Shown here piece by piece: positions 42,661-53,270 of a stretch of DNA of 64,000 bases. The position numbers were made by a program, and so were the translations under genes. Source of the DNA: Archegozetes longisetosus (lineage: Eukaryota > Arthropoda > Arachnida > Sarcoptiformes > Trhypochthoniidae); assembly GCA_018873245.2 (NCBI GenBank), contig JAEMBT020000006.1:2669855-2733854 (forward strand). Reading direction: 5' to 3'. Positions within the stretch are counted from its first letter, which is position 1. Each line of letters opens with the position of its first letter. The notes beneath the pieces were generated by a model. It had not been told where the DNA came from. It ran no database searches and saw nothing but the letters and a program-made list of their open reading frames with translations.

Positions 42661-44474
42661 ATTTCATTTTCATTGACAGCTTTGTGTTGTCTAATCTTAT
42701 TCTCTAATCTTTTAGGACTATATTCTTTTCATTTAATGCAGATCTTGAACTCACGTAAAAATTTTTATTGAACTGTAATTGTTATTGAAGAAATAGATTC
42801 AGCTCAGTTTCAATGAATTTTTCTTGCACTTTAGACATATGATTGACGCAACATCTTACTTCTGATAAGAACCAACTTATACAATACTAGCACTGACAGA
42901 ATATTCATTAAACGGGGAGCGCAATTAGTTTTCCCAGACTATAATTTATTAAAAGCTATTGAAAATAAAGGAGCAAAAGGATAATACGATTGAAGAGTGT
43001 ATCTCCCAGATTTTTACTGTGTTCATTTTTGATAAGAACTGATTAAAGGTTTATGTGAAAATTCGCTTAAAATATGAATTGAAAAACTTGAAATAGGTCA
43101 AGATTAACTTTGGTACAAAAATGTTAACAACGTAAAATTTCAAGTATTAAAGATATTTGTAAAATTGAATTTAGAGATATCAGTTATATTGATTATAAGA
43201 CTTGGAAGTGTTTCAGCTAATCAACTAAGAAGCAAATTCCTTCTCTTACATAATCATAAAAATATTTTGAATTAGAATCCGGGAAAAATAATTGCGCACC
43301 TCATACATTAATATCTTATCAGTAACTTGTTCCAGTAAGTTATTTATTCGCATTTGTTTGACTCCAGATAATTTCTCAAACAGATAAAAAACTGAATAAA
43401 CCAGTAGATGAAGGTTTCATTACATTATAATCGGTAGCATTAAGTTTTCCTCACTTTTAATAGACATTTAAGAATGAGACAAATATTCTGCCCTTCTGTT
43501 ACTCAATTGATATTAATTTCGCAAATGTAGGTAAGTGAAGAGAAAAAGATTTTTAGAAATCCCAATTACTTAATGCAGTAGAACATATAAGTTATGATCA
43601 CTGAGATTTTTAGATGGCAATGGTATAAAAAGGTCAGGTTAGAGCCATGTGCTTTTATTAAAGGACAGTCACTAAACGTTAAGGTCATTCTTGAAACAAG
43701 TGAGAACAGTTTTTTAATAATAAAAATATGTTTCTCATTTTGGTTATAAGAAAATTCAAAGTCTTTAACAACATTTTTAGTAATAATATTCTGAAGGTTT
43801 GTGAATAGCTTATTCCTGAGGAGAATTCAAGGATGTTTAGGAGATCGTAACCCAGATAAACATAGGAGCATATCGTAATAGACATGTCTATTCTGTGGGA
43901 AGTATTCAATCATTTTGTAAATCTCAATCAAACAATTGTCCACTAATTATCCACAAGCATTATACAATGGATGTCGAGTCATTCTTATCAGCAGATGATG
44001 GACGGGCACATAGCTATGTCTTTGGCAGTAGAAATGCACAGAAATTTTTCAAGCATTGCTAGTTGTCTTTATAGTTTCACATAAAAATTTCATTATTTTC
44101 AGGACATAAGTGTTGTATTCTTCAAGATTCTTATGAATTCTTCTGATGGTGAAATTTCAGCGCACTTAGATATTCAGGCTGACCGTTAAATTATGTGTGA
44201 TAGAAAATTTATATACACAAGAAAATGAAATTTTAATAAACAATCAAAATTACCAGAAATCTATTTTTGGGTTATGAGAACAGTTCCTATATTTTAAAAA
44301 TCATTTTTTGCCTCATTTATTTTCAAGACAATAGTTTCTATTGAATAGTTTACAATGAAGATGAATAATAAGTTCAAGAAATCAACAAATTTATTTAATT
44401 TATTTAAGTTTAAATTCTACAAGCGATGTAAAATGAAATTATTTCATAATCTGAATTTAGTAATATTTGTGAGT
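42661..44474. other. Intergenic spacer between convergent genes
   Basis: Separates the 3' ends of the navigator (+) and the terpene synthase (-). I found no gene, RNA or clear repeat. A 74-codon frame at 43685-43909 has no recognisable motif. Confidence 0.6.
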
Positions 44475-44480
44475 TTTATT
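44475..44480 (-). other. Polyadenylation signal, terpene synthase gene
   Basis: TTTATT on the + strand, i.e. AATAAA on the minus strand, about 120 bp past the stop codon. Confidence 0.5.
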
Positions 44481-44598
44481 GGTTTCTGTGATTTATATAT
44501 TAAGCAGAATCTTGATTAAATTAAAACGAAAGTAGAAGTATTGAAAGAAAATTCACCCCAAATATACCAGTTTAGTAAAACTCTTACTGAATTTTGAT

Positions 44599-46091
44599 TC
44601 ATCTCAAAGTGAAGTAATTGGCCAAACTTTGTTCAGGTTCGGTATCGTGCACGAGAGTGATCTGCTTATCGTAAACAAATCGTCCTTTGATTATTTTGGC
44701 CTCTGTTTCAGGGTCAAAATTGGTATATCGATCGAGTCCAACGTGTGCAATCCAATTGCCGCCACAAACCAAATTAAAGCTATTGATGTAATGATTCATC
44801 GCTTCCGAGACGTCATGTGTTGCATAATATTCGTTCTCTAAATCCCATATTTTTTTCTCAGATTCTCTGATCATGTCCATTAGTCTGTCAACCGCCACTT
44901 GCAGTGACATGCCCTCCAAAGTTACGAATAATGCGATCAAATTTCGACATGTCTCAAAATGTTCACTGCATTCAACCAGTTCCTTACGAAATGAATAAAA
45001 TTCATTCACAAGAAAGAGTAATTCAACTCCGACTTTAATGAGTTTAAGAAAAATTGGATCCTGCCATTCCTCTTCAGTTATATAGATATTCTCTGAATAT
45101 TCGATCAATTGGAACACAGGATAAGCTCCAACTGTCTTCATTCGTACCTGAAATAATTTAGAACTCGATAAGATCTATTCATATAGTAATTGGTTTAAAT
45201 ACTTCAAAAATTGCGACTCAACAATATCTTTTAATGCCTGAAATGACAAACGTGTCAATCAGAAAATACATTATATCAGAAATACACTAATTGGTTCAAA
45301 ATTTGACATAAGTTTGCTTTCCCCAACAAATGTGAGGAGAAAACAGTTTAATTTTAAGACTAAATGATAAAAGATTAAAGTTTATATTAGAAAAGAGGAA
45401 AGTAAATTGTTATCTACTAGATCTATTATTCATTTAAGAACATTATTTAGAGAAAGTTAGTGAAGTTTGTCGATTGAAAGTTTACCCGAAATAGAAGATT
45501 CGATTGACCAAAAGGATAGCAAATACTTACAGCAACGACTTCCTCAACAGATTCAAAATGTTTCTTTTGATACCATAGAGACTCATCAATATTGCCTCTG
45601 CAGTAGTCCTGCCAGTACTTGGCACATCGTTCCTGTTGAACCCTGTTAAAACTGGCGAAAATTCTATCGAAACAGGTATAAAAACCAGTGATATATGGCT
45701 TCCAATCCAACATCGATACATCATCGCCAAGAAGCTTGTCAAAAGAACTGCTGCAAAGGTTCCAAATGACAATCGCCTTCTCATTAATGCGACCGACATC
45801 TCCCCACTCATATTCCGTGTGGTCATCGATTATAAAGAAGAACATCATTAATTTAATTAATACTTCCATTCGCTCCTTATCTTCACATTGAGGATACAAA
45901 GCCGCAGCAAACGTACCCGTGTGATAATAACGCTCGAATGTGACGGTTTTAAAATTACTGTGAGCATAACAATCTTCAGCGCATTTGTCAACAAGTGCTC
46001 GCGTGTATACTTTGCTTTTATCTATAGGAAACGATGTTTTGAAGTCAGGCCATATGAACTCGATTTTCTCCCCTCTGGCTGTATATAGCAT
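44599..46091 (-). CDS. Class I terpene synthase, two exons, probably laterally acquired
   Basis: Predicted enzyme that ionises a prenyl diphosphate with Mg2+ and cyclises or rearranges it to a terpene; the product cannot be read from sequence. Exons 46091-45531 and 45147-44599 join in phase 0 across a 383-bp intron (donor GCT|GTAAGT, acceptor TTTCAG|GTACGA), giving 369 aa, a normal length for single-domain bacterial or fungal-type synthases. An in-frame TGA upstream supports the ATG at 46091. Visible motifs: FAAALYPQC (61-69), the Asp-rich FFFIIDDHTE (DDxxE, D89-E93), the NSE metal site VNEFYSFRKE (N235, S239, E243) and the terminal GLDRY (RY at 327-328). All catalytic motifs are intact, so the gene looks functional. 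The family is absent from most animals but is reported in trombidid mites as a lateral acquisition. It sits tail-to-tail with the navigator gene, and a transposon relic lies just upstream of its start. Codon and base composition match the neighbours. Confidence 0.93.
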
Positions 46092-46238
46092 TACATCTTT
46101 GAAGAAATTAATTCAATTTCGATTAGACACAAAATTTCGTCTAACAATTGAGTCATGATCTAGCAAACCTTTAGAATTCTTGTTTTCAAGAGACAATTCT
46201 TTTGAATGACTCATTTCTTCAAGTATCTTTCTGAACTA

Positions 46239-47157
46239 AGCCTTGGCTAGAGAAATCTGCACAAAAATAATTTTAATAATTATTAATCAAAATTTCACCG
46301 AAATTGAACAGAAATTTATTAAATGAAAATACATTATATGAAGTTTGATTTGATATCAATTGATGACAGATAGTACTCCTTTGTCCGCTGCTTTGCGGAC
46401 ATTAGTCTTAACACCTCTCATAAGGTTTTGGCACAGATTTTCAGATCTTTTACGTGTTATTGTTTTGATTCTTCGAATTAGTTTAGGGATTTCATCTGTT
46501 GTCCACCCATTTTCATAAATTTGTTTACCCAAATTTGCCCAAAATCTTTCAATTGGGTGGAGTTGGGGGGGCATTTAGAGGACTAATCTCTTTTGGGACA
46601 ACTTTGATTCCAACTCTTTGGTAAAATTCTTGAGTGGTTTTGGCGTAATGAGAAGTAGCCAAATCGGGCCAGAAAACATATTTATCGTCTGAATGGTACT
46701 TATCGATAAAATCTTTCAGAAGTGGTAAACATTCCCGAATATAGACTTCTGCAGTGATCGCATTACCGCGAACTCAATTATTTTGTCTTTAGTTTTTCGG
46801 TTAATTTCTCGGTTTATTCTCGGACCTGGAGTCCGATCGGCACTCTGACCACTTATGAATCTTTGGATAATTGAATATACTGTAAGGCGAGGGATGCCCT
46901 CCCAATTCATAATGTCTTACGATATCGCAAGTTTTCATATTCGGGTTTCTTTCAATAAAAGCGCCAATCCTTTTCCTAGCCTCAAGCTCTTTAGAGGAGG
47001 ATATCTTTCTTATTATAAATTATTATAAACTAATAATTGCAATGTTTTGTTACCTAATAACTATTCTTTCAAAGTAAAAACAAAATTTAATCGAATCAAC
47101 TATATTTGGTTAAGAAATTGCGTCTTAAATTTTGTGCAGATTTCTCTAGCCAAGCCT
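46239..47157 (-). mobile_element. Internally deleted Tc1/mariner-type element
   Basis: A 919-bp element bounded by 28-bp terminal inverted repeats: left 46239-46266 and right 47130-47157, with one mismatch (AGCCTTGG versus AGGCTTGG, then CTAGAGAAATCTGCACAAAA). TA dinucleotides flank both ends (46237-46238 and 47158-47159), as expected for Tc1/mariner target duplication. Inside, on the minus strand, is a broken transposase. Autonomous relatives are about 1.3 kb, so about 400 bp is missing. The left end is about 150 bp upstream of the terpene synthase ATG. Confidence 0.88.
46356..46990 (-). pseudogene. Broken Tc1/mariner DDE transposase
   Basis: Minus-strand pieces of one transposase. They are an N-terminal helix-turn-helix region (KELEARKRIGAFIERNPN, then after a frameshift IPRLTVYSIIQRFISGQ), a fusion across a deletion to AITAEVYIRECLPLLKDF, the second catalytic Asp in FWPDLATSHYAKTT, and the C-terminal LHPIERFWANL containing the catalytic Glu. 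The segment with the first catalytic Asp is deleted. A run of seven C residues near 46573 shifts the frame just before LHPIERFW. The enzyme cannot be active. Confidence 0.88.
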
Positions 47158-47159
47158 TA

Positions 47160-48890
47160 TATCTATATGAAAATGATGTTAGTTGTTGAAGTTACTGTTC
47201 AAATGAGAATAGATTTTTAATTAAGAATAGAATAAGATACAATAAACAAGAGAAATTGAGAGATGTATTTTTCAGAAGTTAAGGAATCATTCTAGGATTA
47301 CTTATATTTTCAACCATATTAAAAATATAGAATGACTTTAAATTGATTTTTGCCATATGTTTGTATATAGTTCAATTAATTTAAGTTCAATATCAATTCT
47401 GACTTAAATTGAATTCCTTAACTTGTAATTTAAGATAAATTTCATTTATAGTTTGAAGTTTCATTTCATATAGATTTAATTGCTTGCAGTTAAAATTTAC
47501 TAAAATCTGATCTAATATGAGTGATCAAAAGTTTAATACTAATAATCAAAAAATTGGATAATCTTCCATATAATCTTCAAATCTGTATACCTTCACGATT
47601 GAGTGATCGCAGAATCAGTGGTCATATCAGGATAAAACTTAAATGATTGAATATCTGTAATACTTTGAGTAAATTCTTAGATTATGATTTGTTGATGAAT
47701 TATTCAAGTATAAGATAAGATATCATTTACTTCAGTCATACAATCGCAGATGTCTTTATGATTGCCCAGATTGACGAAGCTCACGGAAAAATCTGAAGGA
47801 AAATAAGGTTCTATATTTCTGAATGAAAGATGAGAATACTTTAAACAAGACACACAGTTTATTACTATCACAAAAATAAGTGAAAACTGCTTTCTTTGAA
47901 TTAAACATATATTTTAGTTTGACGAACTATTACATTAGCCTTTGTAATCTGGACCTAGCGACAAACTAAATAGTTGGCAAATAGTGAAAGATATCATAGA
48001 AGTTCACATATAGATTATATAGATTTACCTCTTTACACTCATTCTGAGACAAGATGCTAATAACATTTTTGTTTTATTATAGAAGAAGAGAAACCAAAGA
48101 CTCAAATCTACTTCTACAGTTAATTTGCTTATTCTAGTTGTAATTAAAAATTTGTACAGCTTTCATTAATGAAAATTATCCCATATTCTAACACTAAGCT
48201 AATTTGTTTAGTTCAATATTTTTACGCAGTTTACTCTATTATTTCTGAGAATATTATATATATTAAGTTGTAGCAAGTGTAGTCTTTACAAATGTTGCAA
48301 GTAATGGAAGAGTTGAAAAGTATGGTAAAATTGCAATAGAGAATGCAATTGAAAAAATAGACTAAGCTATTCAGGGAGCATTCAGAGAATATCGTTTTGC
48401 AATTTTCTACTTTCGATTGGAGCAAAATCTCGTTCATTTCTCTTTTTATCTTCTTATATTGTGCTCAAAAATTTCAAAACTGTTCAGAGCAATGTTTATG
48501 GTATTATTAGTGCGTTTTTGTTTCTTGCGTGGGAGACATACTGAAACAATTGTCTGAACAAAATTGATAATGTATACTTATATGTAAAACATTCATAGCA
48601 AGCAATCGACTGTATCGTAAGATCTCTACAGTATTGACTCGTTCGAAATTGATTAAATCTCCAAAAACCTTAACTACCAATGAGTAAGTAAGCTTTAATA
48701 AAATACAAATTAATATGAACTTAAACAGGAATATTGTCTCTTCATTCAACTGACAAGTAGTAATTGATTTTTGAGTTACTGATCAAAATGGCAATCATCA
48801 TGATTATCCAGTATTGCTACCTTCCGATTTTTTAGGCTGAGTCAGCTTTTTGAACTTTTTCAAGTCAAAATTTAATTCTAATTTGGAATA
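47160..48890. other. AT-rich intergenic DNA
   Basis: No supported gene or element. The small minus-strand frames at 48231-48437 and 48507-48749 have no recognisable motifs. Confidence 0.6.
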
Positions 48891-48894
48891 TAGT

Positions 48895-49310
48895 CATGAA
48901 AACGAGATCTCGTCTCTTGAAAAATCTCGCGGAGTCTCGAGTTATCTCGTCTTGTGAAACGAAACAGGATCAGTTTTTCATAAAATTGATAAGGCAAGAC
49001 GAGAAGAATTCACAAAAATTTACTAAATTAAATTTTTTCACTAAAAGTAATAAATTGATTATAACTTATATCAAAATTGCAATTCAAATGACATAAGAAT
49101 AATGTTTAATGAGCACAAACGAAATGAAACGCATGCTTTCTAGCAAAAACATCTTAACGCAAATTATATACCCTAATCTCAGGATAAAGGGCAGTAGTTA
49201 TAAAATTATGATGCCACGAGACGAGACAGTATGAAATGCACAATTTTGAAAATACGAGAGTGGGCGTCTAGTGGTTTGACCATGCAATTTTAAGACGAGA
49301 TTAAGGTCCA
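48895..49310. repeat. CTCGTCT-rich block, possible decayed hAT-type element
   Basis: Clusters of CTCGTCT and its complement lie at the two sides (ACGAGATCTCGTCTC, CTCGCGGAGTCTCGAG and TTATCTCGTCTTG at 48900-48955; ACGAGACGAGACAG and AAGACGAGATTAAG at 49215-49305) with plain AT-rich DNA between. Self-complementary GAGACGAG words at both ends are typical of some non-autonomous hAT elements, but I could not define inverted ends or a target duplication. Confidence 0.35.
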
Positions 49311-49319
49311 TAATATAAA

Positions 49320-50027
49320 AAATTTGAAATGCCAAAGTACAGTCTTTCAACTCTATCTTTAAATGCTATGAATCACAATACGTACTTTATTTTGTTCAAA
49401 CAATTGTTTTAGGCATAGCATATTTAAAAAGGAATTCTGAATTCTGTCAATAAATATCGTTGTTCTCCTTTTAACTTATGTGAAGTTTGTTTAAGTTAAA
49501 TCGCTATTAAATATCCAATTTTTTAAACAAGAGAAAAGAATTTGTCTACTACTTTCATAGACTATTAATTGTGTTCTTCTTCGAGGGAATAGATTGATGT
49601 AAAAATTGTGCAATTTTTACTTTTCCAAAATAGATCATTGTTTGAATATTAATGAAAAGCACAATTATTTTTGAACTAAAAATAAATTTAGATAAAATTT
49701 TGTTGATCATTATTAGAGATGCCAAGATGAACTCGGTTCAAAGCTGGACAAAAATAATCAAAAGGTGGGGACCAGTATACATTTTTACAATTTTTACAAA
49801 CGAAACTTTTAAATGATAATATTAAAGTTAATCTCCTTAATGCTTTTCGGATAAGTATTAGAGTATTCATTTTATTTCAACTATTAATTCAAAAAACTTC
49901 AAAATTTGAAATTTCAATCTTCAGCTTTAGGCTCAAGCTGAAGGCTGGAGAACAAGCCACAAACCTGAGAATCCAGCGTAAGGCGGGAGAGGTGATATTT
50001 TTAACACAAGTCTTGTAGTACGTTATT
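49320..50027. other. Intergenic DNA, no supported gene
   Basis: AT-rich with a short more GC-rich patch at 49920-49995. A 60-codon minus frame (49688-49870) contains CKNC and PPFDYFCP but nothing recognisable. Confidence 0.5.
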
Positions 50028-50058
50028 GGACAGTTCGTCCAATGACAATTGGTCTAAA

Positions 50059-50149
50059 GACAATTGGTCTAAAAGACAATTCGTCTAAAAGACAATTCGT
50101 CTAAAAGACAATTCGTCTAAAAGACAATTCGTCTAAAAGACAATTCGTC
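50059..50149 (+). repeat. 16-bp tandem repeat within the element's left end
   Basis: Five copies of GACAATTCGTCTAAAA preceded by two variant copies with TTGG instead of TTCG. It is head-to-tail with no spacers. Confidence 0.95.
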
Positions 50150-50219
50150 GAATAATTGACAGCTGGTAGATGACACTGTGTGCCGATTCAAAAGTTGTCT
50201 GACCAATTTAAAATGAGCG

Positions 50220-50254
50220 TTAGGTTAGGTTAGGTTAGGATAGCTTAGGTTAGG
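50220..50254 (+). repeat. Interstitial (TTAGG)n array
   Basis: Four perfect TTAGG units, one mutated unit (ATAGC), then two more perfect units. TTAGG is the ancestral arthropod telomere repeat. The array lies inside the 813-bp element. Shorter runs occur at 14623-14636 and 58232-58246. Confidence 0.9.
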
Positions 50255-50840
50255 TTCGATTAAGTTGTGTTATGGTTTTTTACAACCAAAATGGTTTTTA
50301 TTCATGAAAATTTAGTTCAATTTACCCAAGTGAACTTTTGACCTAGACATCCCTTAGATGTTATAACTGTGTTTCTCTTCATCTCTCATCATTCTGAATC
50401 CATTGATATCTAAATCATCAAAATCGGACGAGTAGTTTATCCTGTGAATTTCGTCTACCTCAACCCTACATATATATAATGCGCGCGGGGGTGCAAAAAT
50501 TTTTTAAACGTGCGTACCCGGACCTGAAATTTTTCTTTTGATATCTACTACTTATACTGATCCAGAAAATGTATGCTTTGACTATAAATTCAATGGCCCT
50601 TTTCGATAGAGCATCCATAATCGATTATTTAGAGTTAATATGAATTAAATATGGATTTAATATGAATGATTAAAGCTGGTAATCAATTTTGTAATTTGTG
50701 TGTAACAAGCGCTTAAAATTTGTGACAACTAATTTGAGACATTCTTTTTGGGCAGAGTTCATTGGACCAATTGGTCTTTGGACGAATTGTCCCATTAGAC
50801 GAACTGTCCATTGGACGAACTGTCATTGGACGAATTGTCC

Positions 50841-51673
50841 TAGAACCATTTTCTCATCAATAACTTCAATAACATAGTCAAATTGTTGCCTAATCTTAAC
50901 TTGATTCTTTGGTATTACCAATGACTTCAAAAACGAATGCTCATTATGTGTCTTCATAGAGTTATAGCGATTGAAAACTTTTTTTTTCTTAATATCACTA
51001 AAAGTTGTTGAACACTGAGGATCACAACTACACGTGAAATGAAGTAATTGTCTTCTTGCAGGTACTAATTTTTGTGATTTATGTGTAAGATGCTCATTTC
51101 CAGATATTATATCATTTTTAATCTTATCATCTCTTTTACCTTTCTCTCTACTGTTCATATTTGATTCAGTCCTGATTTGATTTTTTACTATATTTTGTTT
51201 TTGTTTGCTAACAAATATCTCATGTTTTGTAAATAAACACAATAAAAGCATAGATAAAATTTTGTTATCTTAAAAAATAAACTTATAGTTGCTTGTAATT
51301 AGAACTTTATATTTATTGAACTATTATGCATATTTCAGATAATAGATTTCTTAACTTTAACTTTTCATATACGCTGTTTAGTTTTCTCTACCGTACATTT
51401 TTGAGGTAAAGCTTCATATAGAAATCTTTCAAAAATAGAACAACTCAACCTATTATAAGATTGATAGTATTTGTCGCAAACATATCCATTTTCAGGAACC
51501 TGTTTACAGAATTTCTTACTTAAATATTTCCTGAGATTATCTGAGCCCTCCAGTTTTCTTTTTCTAGTATTTTTATTTTTCGAGAATTGAGAATTACAGC
51601 TTGCGCATGTATTAACGTTTACAGGTATCCCGGTTGTGTCTGTTTGTGATGCTTGACAGAATTCTAACTCTTA
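50841..51673 (-). pseudogene. Remains of a Cys-rich transposon-type protein
   Basis: Two minus-strand open segments. The upstream one (51673 to 51365, no ATG) reads VNTCASCNSQF ... KKFCKQVPENGYVCDKYYQ, a C-x2-C ... C ... C zinc-finger-like pattern resembling N-terminal fingers of transposon proteins. The downstream one (from 51251) reads LLHFTCSCDPQCSTTF ... VFNRYNSMKTHNEHSFLKSL, a Cys-rich module also typical of uncharacterised arthropod transposon ORFs. The second segment is cut at 50840 by the inserted element, which supplies its last six codons. I could not find a phase-consistent intron joining the two. It is probably decayed, and no host function is proposed. Confidence 0.4.
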
Positions 51674-53265
51674 ATTTTGGGATTTATTTTGCATTCTGTT
51701 ATTCTGAAGTTATTTGAATAACTAAGAATCATGTGCGCGACTTTAGTTATATTTGTTATATATTTAATAATTGACTTAATTTTTTGTTACAGTTTGTAAC
51801 TTTATTGAACTATCGTATACATTTACATTGTTTTATAAAATTAACCATGAAAAACTTCATAGTAATTATTTAAAATAATGCAAGTGCATCTTATATTTCA
51901 ATTAACGTAAAATTATTCGGTTCTTGAAAGATTTTAAGTGATTTCTCTCATAAATGTTTAAAAACCATTACTGCCCTTTGAGTTTTATTGGAATATACGG
52001 ATAAGTTTGCATTGTCAGTTCGTTGTGCTCGCGGTCGAATTCCAACACGAAACTCCCAAAATTAACTTTAATTCCTCACCCTCATATGTTAGAAGTTTTA
52101 TCGAAATATTGAATGCTACAGGCGGTCAAAAGATTTTTTGAAAACTTCAACTCCTCCATAGGCTCCATTATAAAAAATTCACAAAACAAAAATTGATTAT
52201 CTCCTAGACAATAGATAATTTATAATTTATATATGGCTATAATATGAGACCACTAAAGGGGGATATATTGATGGCCCCAGATCGCCCGCCCACTCACAAC
52301 ATCAAGTCACCTCTTCTCTTTTATTTATTAAATAAATTTCTCTAAGATCTTACGCCGTGAGTCACCAATTTTATACTTACAAAATTTTGAAGATTTTCTG
52401 TTAGTTGGAATCAATTTCCGTTAAGAAATGCGTTTTAAAATCCATTATTACTGACATTAAACTATAATCAGATAAAATTGATATTCAAGATCTTAGAGGT
52501 TCTACGTAATCAACAAGATAAGACCACTTTCCTGTAAAAAACCGTTATGTAACGAATATTTTTGTTTAAAAATTAGAAGAGCTCTAACTCCTACTTAAAT
52601 GAGATTTAGCAGAAGAATGTGCTTTTCCATGTAGGATGCTTATGAGAATATACAAGCTAATTTACTTAAATAGTTTTATTATATTTTTTAGTTACTGCAT
52701 CTAACATTTAAAATCAAACTTCATATTATTTACACTTATTAAGAATTTTCGCTTTCGAATCGAAAGTGTAATAATCATATTACATGAAATTCTCTCAACG
52801 TTGATAATTCTGCCATTTGACTACTTCAGCCAAGTTATTGATAATTTAGTGACTCTGACAGCACCAAAAATAACTAAAAAATTCACTCCCAAAAGTTCAT
52901 AAAAGATTTGATTATTTTCAAACTTAGATTATGATTTATTGTTAGGAAACGATTTGAACAAAAATGTACAAAGCGAGCAAAAGTTTCTACAGCCTGTAAG
53001 AATAAAGGCATTAATTTCACAATTTTACAAACCTTAGCTTACCAATAGAGATGTTTATAATCGATCAGATTGCAATTAACACACAACACGATCATTTGTT
53101 TTGAAGTCAAATAAGATGTCAATTCAAAGTTGACCTCAGTATTAAAAAAGAGAGGAAAAGGTTCTTGTGGCTGGTTAGAATAAATCATAAGCAGAGAATT
53201 TGCGCAAGAGATCGAATTTGTTGACGGTACAGCCTTCATACTTATAACAAACTATAAATTGTAGC
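51674..53265. other. AT-rich intergenic DNA
   Basis: No supported gene. A 66-codon minus frame at 53039-53239 has no recognisable domain. There is a slightly GC-richer patch near 52260-52310. Confidence 0.5.
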
Positions 53266-53270
53266 CTTTA

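Larger units (their letters stand above)
50028..50840. mobile_element. Non-autonomous element with reiterated inverted ends
   Basis: The left end begins GGACAGTTCGTCCAATGACA and continues into tandem GACAATTCGTCTAAAA units. The right end is the inverted counterpart, with GGACCAATTGGTC, GGACGAATTGTCC, GACGAACTGTCC and finally CATTGGACGAATTGTCC at 50840. The 813-bp interval has no coding potential, so it looks like a MITE-like element whose termini consist of multiplied binding-site words. No clear target duplication is visible, and I cannot assign a superfamily. It truncates the minus-strand transposon-type ORF at its right side. Confidence 0.65.

Noticed and set aside
45447-45530. Extension of the first terpene synthase exon to the stop at 45447
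   Set aside because: A strong GTAAGT donor at 45530 and a phase-matched acceptor at 45148 join family-conserved sequence. The read-through tail is unlike the family.
44599-46091. Terpene synthase as bacterial contamination
   Set aside because: It has a GT-AG intron, a eukaryotic poly(A) signal and local base composition, and it lies on the same contiguous sequence as animal genes.
50059-50149. CRISPR-like array
   Set aside because: The 16-bp units are head-to-tail with no spacers, in animal DNA. They are part of a transposon end.
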